A DNA stretch of 64,000 nt from Nesterenkonia sp. Act20 (GCF_019173455.1 NZ_JADPQH010000002.1:511490-575489), one strand, 5' to 3'; shown: positions 28,926 through 38,432, numbered from the stretch's first letter. Translations and numbers: made by a program. The notes: generated from the letters alone by a model not told the origin.

Positions 28926-29015
28926 GGTGGACTCCTTGGTCAGGGACTTTGAATGTCGGCATCGGAGCCGGTGTCGGTGCCCGGGGAACGGCGCAGCACG
29001 GCACGGATCATTATC

Positions 29016-30353
29016 TCATCGAGTCCGGACTGCGCCCAGCGCCTCGGGATCCACTGCCTGGAATCGGACCTGGGCACCGGCGGACAGCTGGGCCGCGAGC
29101 GCGAGATCCTCTCGCACCACCACTCCGAGCACAGGGTCAGCACTGGTCACAGGGTGTTCCGCCAGTGCGACGGTGGGCTGGCCCGAGGAGGAGACCGTGA
29201 TGGCCCCCCGCAGCAGCGGCTCGGGCGGCATGGGTTCTGCCATCGTGCGCTGGATCGGATCGTCTCCGTCCAGCAGCAGAGCCGCGCGTCCTGAGGATCT
29301 CACCGCCTCCCAGGGCTGACTCTCGAGACGGGAGAGCCCTGCCGAGGCGGCACGGCGGGTGCCGAAGAACTCTGCCCGCGGCCCCGGAACGTAGCGCAGC
29401 ACGGTGGCGCCCTCGAGCTCCGGCAGCGGGGTGGGGGCCACCGAAGCGATGCCCACGAACCTCGAGGCTGCCCCGGAGAGACCGAATCGGTGTCCCACCT
29501 GCACCGGTTCGGGACCGATCCCGGCGGCGGTGTCCGTGGATGCGCTGCCGAGCTGCAGCGGCACATCGAGTCCTCCGGAGATGCCCACGTAGCTGTAGAC
29601 CCCGCGGTGGACCCCGCGCAGATGCAGAGTCTCGCCTGGAAACACCCAGAATGGCGCTCGCACCGGCGCCGACCGAGATCGGGATGCGGTCCTCGCTGCC
29701 TCCTGCCCCCCACGAAAGTTCTGCACGGGTTCTTCGGTGATGACTTCCATGCTCAGCTCGGCCCCGGTCACGGCGAGGATCGAGGTCTGGCAGATCCTCA
29801 TGCTGAACTCCCCCGAGCAGACCTCGAACACCGCGGCAGAATCATCGTTGCCCACCAGCCGGTTGGCCTGTCGCGCGGCGGCGAGATCCACCGACCCTGA
29901 TCGTCCGAGACCTCGGTCTCCGAAGCCGTAGCGACCGATGTCCTGGATGAGCACTCGCGCGGCGGGCCCCGTGGTCTCAGCTTTCGCGACGGCCGAATCA
30001 TCCGGACCGACGCACAGGACCTCGACCACTGCCTCCCGATCATGCAGGGGTGCGCACTCGACGTAGGACTCCGGCAGGCTCACCGCCGGGCGCACCGGGT
30101 CTTCCGGGAGTGGGGAATCGGCGGATCCGGCACGACGGCGTCGCAGCTTGAGCCGCCTGGCCAGCTTGAGCGCCGCCTGCGCGTCACGACGACGCCGGAA
30201 GTCCACCAGGACAGTCCGGGCCCCGGGGATCAGCTCGACCTGCCCGGGAAAAGGGTTCTCCTGGAGATGCTCCGACAGGCGGGGACGGTCCTTCTCGGCG
30301 GTGACCTCGATGACGAGGGCACGCTGCCCCATCTCCCGGACGCTGTGGATCAT
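29016..30353 (-). CDS. Truncated PxpB-PxpC fusion paralogue (carboxyltransferase-like)
   Basis: 445 residues from ATG 30353. The first ~75 residues, IHSVREMGQRALVIEVT to about LARRLKL, match only the N-terminal lobe of PxpB/KipI, and align with the start of the full fusion at 41870-43600. The rest of PxpB is missing. A linker leads to a PxpC/KipA (CT_A_B) domain: VLIQDIGRYGFGDRGLGRSG, VYSYVGISGGL, then TSADPVLGVVVREDLALA. PxpC normally works with PxpB and PxpA to open 5-oxoproline with ATP. Without most of PxpB the protein is probably altered in role. It is divergent from an MFS gene. Confidence 0.8.
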   Translation of the reverse strand: MIHSVREMGQRALVIEVTAEKDRPRLSEHLQENPFPGQVELIPGARTVLVDFRRRRDAQAALKLARRLKLRRRRAGSADSPLPEDPVRPAVSLPESYVECAPLHDREAVVEVLCVGPDDSAVAKAETTGPAARVLIQDIGRYGFGDRGLGRSGSVDLAAARQANRLVGNDDSAAVFEVCSGEFSMRICQTSILAVTGAELSMEVITEEPVQNFRGGQEAARTASRSRSAPVRAPFWVFPGETLHLRGVHRGVYSYVGISGGLDVPLQLGSASTDTAAGIGPEPVQVGHRFGLSGAASRFVGIASVAPTPLPELEGATVLRYVPGPRAEFFGTRRAASAGLSRLESQPWEAVRSSGRAALLLDGDDPIQRTMAEPMPPEPLLRGAITVSSSGQPTVALAEHPVTSADPVLGVVVREDLALAAQLSAGAQVRFQAVDPEALGAVRTR

Positions 30354-30460
30354 CCCACCAGGGTCCCATATGGCAGGGGCGGATCTGTGAGGTGCACCAT
30401 GGCACGTGGAGCTCCCCCTTTGGTCGTTTCCCCTGCGAACCATGAAACAATCGCAGGGTG

Positions 30461-31741
30461 ATGGCCAAGAACAAGGATGCAGCTCACGAGCCGAAGGAGC
30501 CGCTGTTCACCAAGGACTTCCTGCTGGCCATCGTCATCAACCTGCTGCTGGCCACGGTCTTCTTCATTCTGATCACCGGACTGGCGGTCTACGCCGCGGA
30601 GGAGTTCGCGGCCGGTGAGACCGCCGCCGGATTCGCCGCCTCGGCCTTCGTGGTCGGCGCGCTGTGTGCGCGAGTCTTCGCGGGCAAGTATGTGAACTTC
30701 CTCGGTCGGCGGCGCACGGTCCTGGTCTGCCTGATCGTCTACGTGCTCGCCGGGCTCGCCTACCTCTGGGTGGACAGCTACGCGATGCTCATCGCGCTGC
30801 GCGCCGTCCACGGAATCTCCTTCGGCTTCGGTCAGACCGCGCTCAACGCAGGGGTCTTCGCGATGATCCCTCGCTCCCGGCGCGGCGAGGGCGCCGGGTA
30901 CTACCTGCTGGCGAACTCGCTGCCACCGGCCATCGGTCCCCTTGCGGCGATCCAGCTGACCCAGCGCTACGACTTCTGGGCGATGTTCCTGGCGGTCACC
31001 CTGGTCTCGGTCATCGGGCTGGTGTTCGCGCTCTTCCTGAAGCTTCCGGAGGACAGCCCCTGGCGCACCAGCCTGCGCGAGAAGCTCACCCTGCGTCCGC
31101 GGGACATCATCGAACCGCGCGCGTTCAAGATCTCGCTGGTGGCGATGCTGCTGGGCATCGGCTTCGCCTCGGTGATGACCTTCCTCAACGGCTATGCGCG
31201 CAGTCTCGACATGGTGGATGCCGCTTCGCTGTTCTTCGTCATCTACGCCGGTGCCGTGTTGGTCTCCCGGCTCTTCATGGGCAAGATCCAGGACCGCTAC
31301 GGGGACAACTGGGCGGTCTATCCAGCCGTGCTGTTCTACATCGTGGCGATGGTGCTCCTCGCCTGGGCACCGAATCAGGGCGTGCTGCTCGTCGCCGGGG
31401 TGCTCGCCGGGTTCGGGTTCGGCTCGCTGCTGCCGGTGCTGCAGGCGATCATCGCCTCGGATCTTCCCGCCCACCGCACGAGCATCGGGATCTCGACCTT
31501 CTTCATCCTGCTCGACACCGGGTTCGGCTTCTCCCCGCTGCTGCTGGGGCCGCTGGTCAGCTTCGCGGACTATCGCTTCATGTACGCGGCCTGCGCCGGC
31601 GTCGTCGTGCTCTCGCTGGTGCTGTACTGGCTGGTGCACGGGCGGCACGACGTGCTGCAGGGCACGGCGCGCAGGGTCCCGCGCTCAGGTCCCAGAGCGA
31701 AGGACGACGACGGCGCCGGGGCCAGTCCTCAGGACAGCTGA
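30461..31741 (+). CDS. Major facilitator superfamily transporter
   Basis: 426 residues with twelve hydrophobic segments in two six-helix halves. The cytoplasmic loop after helix 2, GKYVNFLGRRRTVLV, is the A-motif of MFS drug/proton antiporters. A charged tail follows helix 12. An in-frame GTG at 30458 adds one residue. It starts 107 bp from the truncated PxpBC gene on the other strand. The pairing hints that its substrate belongs with 5-oxoproline or a related lactam, but MFS sequence alone does not name a substrate. Confidence 0.88.
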   Translation: MAKNKDAAHEPKEPLFTKDFLLAIVINLLLATVFFILITGLAVYAAEEFAAGETAAGFAASAFVVGALCARVFAGKYVNFLGRRRTVLVCLIVYVLAGLAYLWVDSYAMLIALRAVHGISFGFGQTALNAGVFAMIPRSRRGEGAGYYLLANSLPPAIGPLAAIQLTQRYDFWAMFLAVTLVSVIGLVFALFLKLPEDSPWRTSLREKLTLRPRDIIEPRAFKISLVAMLLGIGFASVMTFLNGYARSLDMVDAASLFFVIYAGAVLVSRLFMGKIQDRYGDNWAVYPAVLFYIVAMVLLAWAPNQGVLLVAGVLAGFGFGSLLPVLQAIIASDLPAHRTSIGISTFFILLDTGFGFSPLLLGPLVSFADYRFMYAACAGVVVLSLVLYWLVHGRHDVLQGTARRVPRSGPRAKDDDGAGASPQDS

Positions 31742-31772
31742 GGCTGAGGCCCCTACCAGCTGAGTCGCTGGG

Positions 31773-32600
31773 TCACGGCACCTGCAGCGCGGTGTTCGGC
31801 AGATCGGTGATCAGCATGTGGCCCGGGGCGTGGCTGATGGCCAGTTCGGGCTTCGACTCCATCACCGCTGCCTGCGGAGTGACCCCACAGGCCCAGAAGA
31901 CCGGTGTCCACCCAGCGGGGATCTCCACAGGATCTCCGAAGTCCGGCGCCGAGAGGTCACCGATCCCCAGCTCAGCGGGGCTGCCGATGTGCACCGGGGC
32001 ACCGTGCACCCCCGGGTACCGGGAAGTGATGCGCACGGCATCGGCGATCCGGTGCGCGGGCAGGGGACGCATCGACACCACCATCGGGCCGCTGAGCCGA
32101 CCTGCGGGTGCGCAGCGGATCGCGGTCTTGTACATGGGGACGTTGACCCCCTGCTCGAGATGCGCGATCGGCAGTCCCGCCTCGAGCAGCGGAGCCTCGA
32201 AGGTGAAGCTGCAGCCGATCAGGAACGCGACGAGGTCCTCACGCCAATGCTGCGTCGCCTCATCGGGCTCCGCCACAAGGTCACCTTCGCGGTAGACCCG
32301 ATAGGCGGGGATGTCAGTCCGAATGTCGCCGCCGGCCAGCAGCGGGGCCGCCGAGCCGGCGTCGTCGTGCTGACCCGGCTCGAAGACACCCAGCACAGGA
32401 CAAGACTTGGGGTTGCGCTGAGCGAAGAGCAGCATGTCGAAGGCGAGATCGCGGGGCAGCGCCAAGAGGTTGGCCTGGGCGTAACCCGCGCTGAACCCGC
32501 TGGTGGGCCGGCGCAGCCCGGCCCGGAACTCTGCGCGGGCCGCGGCCGGAGTCAGCGCCTCGGGTCCAGGGGCCTGAGGCTCCGGGCAGGTCTGGCTCAT
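31773..32600 (-). CDS. DUF1445 putative hydro-lyase (YcsI-like)
   Basis: 275 residues from ATG 32600. DUF1445 signatures are [48 protein letters not shown], and [31 protein letters not shown]. The family includes a D-glutamate cyclase that forms 5-oxo-D-proline, and B. subtilis YcsI, encoded beside the pyroglutamate genes. In this window it directly follows a YcsG-like transporter with a 4-bp ATGA overlap. The pair therefore reproduces ycsG-ycsI. Its probable role is in 5-oxoproline or D-glutamate chemistry. Confidence 0.88.
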   Translation of the reverse strand: MSQTCPEPQAPGPEALTPAAARAEFRAGLRRPTSGFSAGYAQANLLALPRDLAFDMLLFAQRNPKSCPVLGVFEPGQHDDAGSAAPLLAGGDIRTDIPAYRVYREGDLVAEPDEATQHWREDLVAFLIGCSFTFEAPLLEAGLPIAHLEQGVNVPMYKTAIRCAPAGRLSGPMVVSMRPLPAHRIADAVRITSRYPGVHGAPVHIGSPAELGIGDLSAPDFGDPVEIPAGWTPVFWACGVTPQAAVMESKPELAISHAPGHMLITDLPNTALQVP

Positions 32601-33898
32601 CCCTCGGTCCAGAGGCTGGCAAGACCGCCCAACGAGCTGATGCCCATGTAGATGGTCAGCAGCCAGGTGAGCACGCCGAGGATCAGCAGCCACTTCGGGT
32701 ACTTATAACCCTGGAGCAGGTCCCGACGGCGCCAGGCGGCGTAGAGGATCACCGCGAAGCCCAGCGGCAGCACGGTCCCGTTGAAGGCGCCGGCCATGAT
32801 CAGCAGGGTCTGCGGGGCCTGTCCCAGCAGCAGGAAGACCACACTGGTCAGCACCAGGAAGCCCAGGAAGTACCAGTTCTTGGTGCGGTCCTTGGTCTTG
32901 GTGGTCGTCAGGAAGGAGACGGTCGTATACGTGCAGCCGAGGATCGAGGTGATCGCGGCGACCCAGAAGACGACGCCGAAGACGCGCAGCCCGATGTCTC
33001 CGAGGGCGACGGAGAAGGCATCGGCGGCGACGTTGTCCTCCGCGAGTGCGGTCCCGGTGGCGACCACACCGAGGATGGCGAGGAAGAGCAGGAAGCGGAT
33101 CACCGAGGCGACGGCGATGCCGAGGACCGAGGTCTGCGTGATCGCCTTGACGTTGTCGATGCCGGTGTTGCCCGACGCGATCAGCCGGTGCGCGCCGGCG
33201 TAGGTGATGTAGCCACCGACGGTGCCACCGATGAGTGTGGTGATGACGAGGAACTCGACCTGGTCAGGCACGAAGGTCTGCCGCAGCGCGTCGCCCAGCG
33301 GGGGCGCGGTGGTGATCGCCATGAAGATCATCAGCAGGATCAGCACGGCGCCACAGCCCACGACAATGCGGTCCAGGGCCACGCCGGCCTTCTTGGACAG
33401 GAAGATGAGCAGCGCGATCACAACCGAGATCGCGCCGCCGAGCCGCGCGTCCATGCCGGTCATCGCATTCACGCCGAGTCCCGCGCCGGCGATGTTGCCG
33501 ATGTTGAACACCACGCCGCCGAAGAAGATCAGGACGGCCAGGGCCCAGCCAAGACCCGGGAGGATCTTGTTGCCCAGCGTCTGGGCGTAGAGCCCCGAGA
33601 CGCCCAGCACGCGCCAGACATTGAGCTGCACAGCGATGTCCACGAGCACCGAGATCAGGATCGCAAAGCCGAAGGCGGCGCCGAGCTGGTAGGTGAAGGT
33701 CGCGGTCTGGGTGATGAAGCCCGGGCCGACGGCGCTGGTGGCCATCAGGAACATCGCGCCGAGCAGGGCGGTGCGACGAGTGCGGGTCAACACCGGACCC
33801 TGAGGCTCAGGGTCTTGCTGAGAGTGGGGCGCATCCGCGGCGCGCTGGTGAGGCGGGATGTTCGCCGATGATGCGTCGGGGGTGGAGGCGTCAGCCAC
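32597..33898 (-). CDS. NRAMP-family transporter of the YcsG type
   Basis: 433 residues, starting at GTG 33898 with AGGAGG a few bases upstream; earlier in-frame starts have no such site. About eleven membrane segments. The NRAMP metal motif DPGN of helix 1 is replaced by [14 protein letters not shown], and the helix-6 MPH motif is absent, with [10 protein letters not shown] in its place. Such YcsG-like members are unlikely to carry metal ions. In B. subtilis, ycsG lies with ycsF (pxpA), ycsI and kipIA. This protein is a good candidate for uptake of 5-oxoproline or a related compound. Two GntR-type operator copies lie 97-135 bp upstream. Confidence 0.88.
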   Translation of the reverse strand: MADASTPDASSANIPPHQRAADAPHSQQDPEPQGPVLTRTRRTALLGAMFLMATSAVGPGFITQTATFTYQLGAAFGFAILISVLVDIAVQLNVWRVLGVSGLYAQTLGNKILPGLGWALAVLIFFGGVVFNIGNIAGAGLGVNAMTGMDARLGGAISVVIALLIFLSKKAGVALDRIVVGCGAVLILLMIFMAITTAPPLGDALRQTFVPDQVEFLVITTLIGGTVGGYITYAGAHRLIASGNTGIDNVKAITQTSVLGIAVASVIRFLLFLAILGVVATGTALAEDNVAADAFSVALGDIGLRVFGVVFWVAAITSILGCTYTTVSFLTTTKTKDRTKNWYFLGFLVLTSVVFLLLGQAPQTLLIMAGAFNGTVLPLGFAVILYAAWRRRDLLQGYKYPKWLLILGVLTWLLTIYMGISSLGGLASLWTEG

Positions 33899-33994
33899 AG
33901 GAGCCCTCCTGAGCTCAGTAGGGAGGAACAGCTGCGGCACGCAGAGGTGCTGGATGTGACGCAGGTCTATTCCGTAGATCACAGCTCACAGTAC

Positions 33995-34033
33995 TGTTGT
34001 TCAACAATCCAGGCAAGGGATTGTGGAACAATC
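33995..34033. promoter_or_regulatory. Two GntR-type operator copies upstream of ycsG-like gene
   Basis: 33995-34009 carries TGTTGTTCAACAATC and 34019-34033 carries GATTGTGGAACAATC. Both are variants of the palindrome GATTGTTCAACAATC found upstream of pxpA (44437-44451). Their centres are 24 bp apart. The GntR repressor encoded at the end of the pxp operon is the obvious candidate to bind them. The rest of 33899-34200 shows no gene. Confidence 0.75.
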
Positions 34034-34120
34034 ACGCCAGGTTTTACATGCCCGTCATATGTCCTGGGCGATGCGCCGATTGTTGGTCTTCCCGAAGCCG
34101 AACCAGACCAACCCCAGACA

Positions 34121-34162
34121 CACCTGTGGGGCGGGCGCATATGCGCCCACCCCACAGGTGTG
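34121..34162 (-). terminator. Long hairpin terminator after the SDR gene
   Basis: A 21-bp stem with almost no loop spans 34121-34162. In the minus-strand RNA the one odd pair is a G-U wobble, whereas the plus-strand RNA would have a C-A mismatch. This fits termination of the minus-strand SDR gene, 40 bp after its stop. Confidence 0.7.
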
Positions 34163-34200
34163 CTCGAAGTGATTCCTGTTGAGGAACCTCAGAAGGACCG

Positions 34201-35142
34201 TTACGCGGTGGGGGTGCCTCCGTTGGCGTTGAGCGTCTCGCCGGTGACGTAGCTGGACTCGGGTGAGGCCAGGAACACGAAGGCCGGTGCCATCTCCACC
34301 GGCTGGCCGGGGCGGCCCAGCGGCGTGTCGTGCCCGAACTCCGGCAGCTTCTCCTTCGGCTGGCCCTCGGTGGGCTGGATGATGGTCCAGACCGGACCGG
34401 GTGCCACGGCGTTGACGCGGATGCCTCGGGGGGCAAGCTGCTGCGCCAGGCCCTTGGTGAAGTTGTTGATCGCAGCCTTGGTGGCCGCGTAGTCCAACAG
34501 CATCGGATTCGGCGCGTAGGCCTGAACCGAGGTGGAGTTCACGATGGTCGAGCCCGGACCCATATGCTTCAGGGCGGCGCGGGTGAGCGTGTACATCGAC
34601 TTGATGTTGATCTGGAAAGTCTCGTCGACCTGCTCGTCGGTCAGCTCCTCCAGCGAGTCGTTGACGATCTGCTTGCCGGCGTTGTTGACCAGAATGTCGA
34701 GTCCGCCCAGCTTCTCTGCAGCCGAATCGGCGAGGCTGTCGCGGTACTGCTTGTCCATCAGGTCACCCGGCAGCGCGACGGCGGTGCGACCGGCGTCCTC
34801 GATCGCAGAGATGACGCGCTCGGCGTCCTTGCCCTCGGCGGGGAGGTACGCGATGGCGACGTCGGCGCCCTCACGGGCGAACGCGATGGCGGTGGCGGCG
34901 CCGATGCCCGAGTCACCGCCTGTCACCAGGGCCTTGCGGCCCTGCAGACGACCAAGTCCGCGGTAGGTCTCCAGGCCGATGTCCGGCACCGGCTCGGCGT
35001 CGACCTCGAGGCCCGGCTCCGCCTGGTCCTGCTTCGGCGGGGAGATCTTGCTGTGGCGAGTGGTCGGATCGTCGAAGGCCAGCTGAGTACCCTGGAATTC
35101 GGTCACATCGGGAAATGAAGTAGCGTTCGATTCAGTGCTCAT
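34201..35142 (-). CDS. Short-chain dehydrogenase/reductase with N-terminal extension
   Basis: 313 residues from ATG 35142. About 50 residues of extension (PPKQDQAEPGLEV) precede the Rossmann fold, as in the stress-type SDRs related to YhdF/YdaD of Bacillus. TGGDSGIGAAT binds the NAD(P) cofactor, NNAGKQ follows, and the catalytic pair is DYAATKAAI (Tyr-x-x-x-Lys). A glucose 1-dehydrogenase or other alcohol oxidation is possible but unspecified. It has its own hairpin terminator. The open frame continues far upstream, but that part is antisense to the ABC transporter gene. Confidence 0.92.
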   Translation of the reverse strand: MSTESNATSFPDVTEFQGTQLAFDDPTTRHSKISPPKQDQAEPGLEVDAEPVPDIGLETYRGLGRLQGRKALVTGGDSGIGAATAIAFAREGADVAIAYLPAEGKDAERVISAIEDAGRTAVALPGDLMDKQYRDSLADSAAEKLGGLDILVNNAGKQIVNDSLEELTDEQVDETFQINIKSMYTLTRAALKHMGPGSTIVNSTSVQAYAPNPMLLDYAATKAAINNFTKGLAQQLAPRGIRVNAVAPGPVWTIIQPTEGQPKEKLPEFGHDTPLGRPGQPVEMAPAFVFLASPESSYVTGETLNANGGTPTA

Positions 35143-35316
35143 GTTCCTGACTCTAGGCCGGAACACGTGCGGCCCACAAGGACCGTCACCCGCCCATGCA
35201 CATGAGGATTCCCACACTCCGGAATGGGAACATCCAACCGGCGGTTGTGGTTGGGGCTTCGCACCGCGCACCTGCGCACGATGCAGCGACATCAAGACAT
35301 CTCTGGGGGTAAATGC

Positions 35317-37185
35317 GTGAGCATGGAACGCGCGGCGTGGGGCTCGCTTTACAGCATGACCCACGCGAAGAAGGACCACAGGCCGTTCAACAAGGAGACG
35401 CTGAAGCGGATCGGCGGATTCGCCCACCCGCACCGCGTCAAACTGATCTGGTTCCTGATCCTCTCGGTCATCACCGCCGCGCTCGCTGTGGCGACGCCCC
35501 TGTTGGCGGGACAGGTCGTCAACGCGATCACCAGCGAGGCAGCCGTGAGCGTGGTCATCCGGCTGGCAGTGCTGATCGCGTTCATCGCCCTGGCCGACGC
35601 AGGATTCAACGTGCTCAGCCGCTGGCTGTCCTCCCAGATCGGCGAGGGCCTGATCCTGGACCTGCGCACGGCTGTCTTCGATCACGTGCAGAAGATGCCC
35701 ATCGCCTTCTTCACCCGGACGCGAACCGGCGCCCTGGTCAGTCGGCTCAACAATGATGTGATCGGTGCTCAGCGGGCGTTCAGCGGGACGCTCTCCGGAG
35801 TGGTCGGCAACCTGGTCATGGTCATCCTGACGCTGATCGCCATGCTGTCCCTCTCCTGGCAGGTGACCGTGCTGGCCCTGCTGATGCTGCCGGTGTTCGT
35901 CCTGCCTGCTCGCCGAATGGGCCGGCGTCTCGCCGTGCTGCAGCGTGAAGCGGCCAACCACAATGCCGCCATGGGCACCCAGATGACCGAACGGTTCTCG
36001 GCTCCCGGTGCCACGCTGATCAAGCTCTTCGGCCGTCCCGAGGAGGAGTCGGTCGAGTTTGAGAAGCGCGCCCGCCGCGTCCGCAACATCGGCGTCAAGA
36101 CCGCCATGCTGCAGTCAAGCTTCGTCACCGCCCTGACACTGGTCTCAGCGCTGGCGCTGGCCCTGGTCTATGGGCTCGGCGGCTTCTACGCGATCGTCGG
36201 TGAGCTTGAGGCGGGCGCAGTGGTCTCCCTAGCGCTGCTGCTGACCCGGCTCTATGCACCTCTGACGGCGTTGGCCAGTGCCCGCGTGGAGGTCATGAGC
36301 GCGCTGGTCAGCTTCGAACGAGTCTTCGAGGTGCTGGATCTCAAGCCGCTGATCACGGAGAAGCCCGATCCCGAGCTGATCCCCGCGGGTCCTGCGTCGG
36401 TGGTCTTCGACGGCGTCACCTTCGCCTATCCCTCGGCGGAGAAGGTCTCGCTCGCCTCCCTGGAGGAGGTGGCCACATTGGACTCTCGCGGCGGGGAGGA
36501 GGTGCTGCACGGCATCGACTTCCGCGTGGAGCCGGGCCAGACAGTGGCCCTGGTGGGCTCCTCGGGAGCCGGCAAGTCCACCATCGCCGCGCTTCTCGCT
36601 CGGCTCTATGACGTGGATTCCGGCTCGGTGAAGGTTGCCGGCGTGGATCTGCGCGACACCAGCTTCGCCTCGCTGCGCGCGACGCTCGGCGTGGTCACCC
36701 AGGATGGGCACCTCTTCCACGACAGCATTCGCGCGAACCTGACGCTGCCGGCGCCGGAGGCCAGCGACGATGAGGTCTGGGATGCGCTGCGCCGCGCCAG
36801 ACTCGAGGCGCTGGTGCACTCGATGCCCGACGGGCTGGACACCGTGGTGGGCGAGCGTGGCTACCGGCTCTCCGGCGGAGAGCGCCAGCGGATGACGCTT
36901 GCCCGCCTGCTGCTCGCCCAGCCCCAGGTGGTGATCCTCGACGAGGCCACCGCCGCGCTGGACTCCACCTCAGAGGCGGCAGTCCAGGCAGCGCTGACCG
37001 AGGCGCTCGTGGGCCGCACCGCCCTGGTGATCGCACACCGGCTGTCCACGGTCCGCGCCGCGGACTCCATCCTGGTCGTGGAGGCGGGCGAGATCGTCGA
37101 ACGCGGCACCCATCCGGAGCTGCTGGCCGCCGACGGCCGCTATGCGGAGCTCTACCGCACCCAGTTCGCCACCGAGGGCTCCTGA
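35317..37185 (+). CDS. ABC transporter, fused permease and ATPase (exporter type)
   Basis: 622 residues from GTG 35317, which follows a GGGGGT ribosome site by seven bases. Six transmembrane helices span about residues 40-320. The nucleotide-binding domain has Walker A GSSGAGKS, signature LSGGERQRM, Walker B VVILDEATAALD and H-loop IAHRLS. Half-transporters like this function as homo- or heterodimers in drug, lipid or peptide export. A Ser/Leu-rich insertion before Walker A (SAEKVSLASLEEVATLDSRG) is unusual. No partner gene is adjacent, so a homodimer is likely. Confidence 0.92.
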   Translation: MSMERAAWGSLYSMTHAKKDHRPFNKETLKRIGGFAHPHRVKLIWFLILSVITAALAVATPLLAGQVVNAITSEAAVSVVIRLAVLIAFIALADAGFNVLSRWLSSQIGEGLILDLRTAVFDHVQKMPIAFFTRTRTGALVSRLNNDVIGAQRAFSGTLSGVVGNLVMVILTLIAMLSLSWQVTVLALLMLPVFVLPARRMGRRLAVLQREAANHNAAMGTQMTERFSAPGATLIKLFGRPEEESVEFEKRARRVRNIGVKTAMLQSSFVTALTLVSALALALVYGLGGFYAIVGELEAGAVVSLALLLTRLYAPLTALASARVEVMSALVSFERVFEVLDLKPLITEKPDPELIPAGPASVVFDGVTFAYPSAEKVSLASLEEVATLDSRGGEEVLHGIDFRVEPGQTVALVGSSGAGKSTIAALLARLYDVDSGSVKVAGVDLRDTSFASLRATLGVVTQDGHLFHDSIRANLTLPAPEASDDEVWDALRRARLEALVHSMPDGLDTVVGERGYRLSGGERQRMTLARLLLAQPQVVILDEATAALDSTSEAAVQAALTEALVGRTALVIAHRLSTVRAADSILVVEAGEIVERGTHPELLAADGRYAELYRTQFATEGS

Positions 37186-37298
37186 GCTGCACCCCAGCAG
37201 ACCCGCTCCGGGGACCCACTGATCCCCGGGGACCCCGCGGAGGCCTCCGCGGCGAGACGCTCCGTAGGATGGAGGCGCAATCGATGAGAGGCACCAGG

Positions 37299-38003
37299 AT
37301 GAAAGCACGTTTCGAAGAACTCGACTTCCAGCCGACGCCCATGGGCGAGCTGATGCTCCGGCGACGCACCGAAGCCGGCACAGGCACCGACATCTACGAG
37401 GTGAAGCTCGGCGAGGAATTCCTGATGTCCAGCCTCTTCACCGTCGCGGAGGAGCAGATGGCCACCCTCGGTCTCGCAGCTGCCAGCGGCGACGAGCTGG
37501 ACGTCCTCGTCGGAGGGCTGGGTCTGGGCTACACGGCGGTCACGGCGCTCGGAGACGACCGCGTTCGGAGCCTGGAGGTCATCGACGCGCTTGGTGAGGT
37601 CATCGGCTGGCATCAGCGCAAGCTTCTTCCGGTCTCCCCCGCGCTGGTCGAGGACCCCCGAACGAACCTGCGTCGGGATGACTTCTTCGCCGTGGTCAGG
37701 CAGGATCCAGCAGCAGATGCTCCGCGCTATGACGTGATCCTCCTCGACGTCGATCACTCGCCGCGGCACACGCTCGCGCCGAGTCATGCCGATCTCTACA
37801 CGGTTCCCGGACTCACCGCTCTGGCTCAGCACCTCAACGAGGGCGGCGTCTTCACCCTGTGGTCCGACGATGCGCCGGACGAGGAGTTCAGCGCCACCCT
37901 CGCCTCGGTGTTCGACGACACTCAGGCCCACGTGGTCGACTTCGACAACCACCTGACGGGCGGCACCTCCTCGAACACCGTCTACGTCGGAATCCGCCGT
38001 TGA
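37299..38003 (+). CDS. Spermidine synthase-like protein (class I SAM fold)
   Basis: About 234 residues. ATG 37299 follows GAGAGG (37286-37291) by seven bases; upstream ATGs at 37269 and 37284 are possible. The Rossmann motif VLVGGLGLGYTAV is followed by LEVIDALGEVI, then YDVILLDVDHSPRH, as in polyamine-synthase-like (spermidine synthase) proteins. Motifs that fix the aminopropyl donor are not clear, so aminopropyl transfer is not certain. It is a short, single gene between the ABC transporter and the small hypothetical gene. Confidence 0.78.
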   Translation: MKARFEELDFQPTPMGELMLRRRTEAGTGTDIYEVKLGEEFLMSSLFTVAEEQMATLGLAAASGDELDVLVGGLGLGYTAVTALGDDRVRSLEVIDALGEVIGWHQRKLLPVSPALVEDPRTNLRRDDFFAVVRQDPAADAPRYDVILLDVDHSPRHTLAPSHADLYTVPGLTALAQHLNEGGVFTLWSDDAPDEEFSATLASVFDDTQAHVVDFDNHLTGGTSSNTVYVGIRR

Positions 38004-38156
38004 ACCGTGCGTAATATCGCGTCATATGAGGTCAGGGGCGTGTGAGGTCTTCCTAATTCAGCTCGGCCGGGAGAAGATGTCGATGAGCGAGAGCTCACCA
38101 TCACCATCACCTGCATCGCAATGAAGCGATGCTGAAACTGGTCAGGAGACGCAGCT

Positions 38157-38402
38157 ATGACTGAGAGCACCCGTTCTGAGAACCTGAATCCAGGAGGCAA
38201 CCAGCCGCACCAGATCGGAGACTGGGCCGATCTGGGTCAGGAGATGTGGTCGTATCTCACCGGCCGCGGCGCCGCCGTGAACTACACGCTGGAAGACATG
38301 ACCGTCGAGGTGCCGCGGGACATCGGACCCGACGCTCCCCGCGCCGTATGGAAGTTCAACGGGACACTGCGCGTGACCACCAGCGACCAAGCAAGCTCCT
38401 GA
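38157..38402 (+). CDS. Small conserved-looking protein of unknown function
   Basis: 81 residues with CAGGAG nine bases before the ATG at 38157. A polar N-terminus (TESTRSENLNPGG) is followed by QIGDWADLGQEMWSYLTGRGAAVNYTLEDM and VEVPRD. Its hydrophilicity suggests a cytosolic protein. The motif WADLGQEMWSYLTGRG has a repeated hydrophobic pattern compatible with one amphipathic helix and a strand. It is just upstream of the FHA gene on the same strand and may be co-transcribed. No function can be assigned. Confidence 0.6.
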   Translation: MTESTRSENLNPGGNQPHQIGDWADLGQEMWSYLTGRGAAVNYTLEDMTVEVPRDIGPDAPRAVWKFNGTLRVTTSDQASS

Positions 38403-38432
38403 AGATCGGCACCGGGTGAGTCAGGCGCCACC

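Noticed and set aside
30438-30452. Possible GntR operator between the truncated PxpBC and the MFS gene
   Set aside because: Only one half-site (AACAATC, 30446-30452) matches; the opposite half does not.
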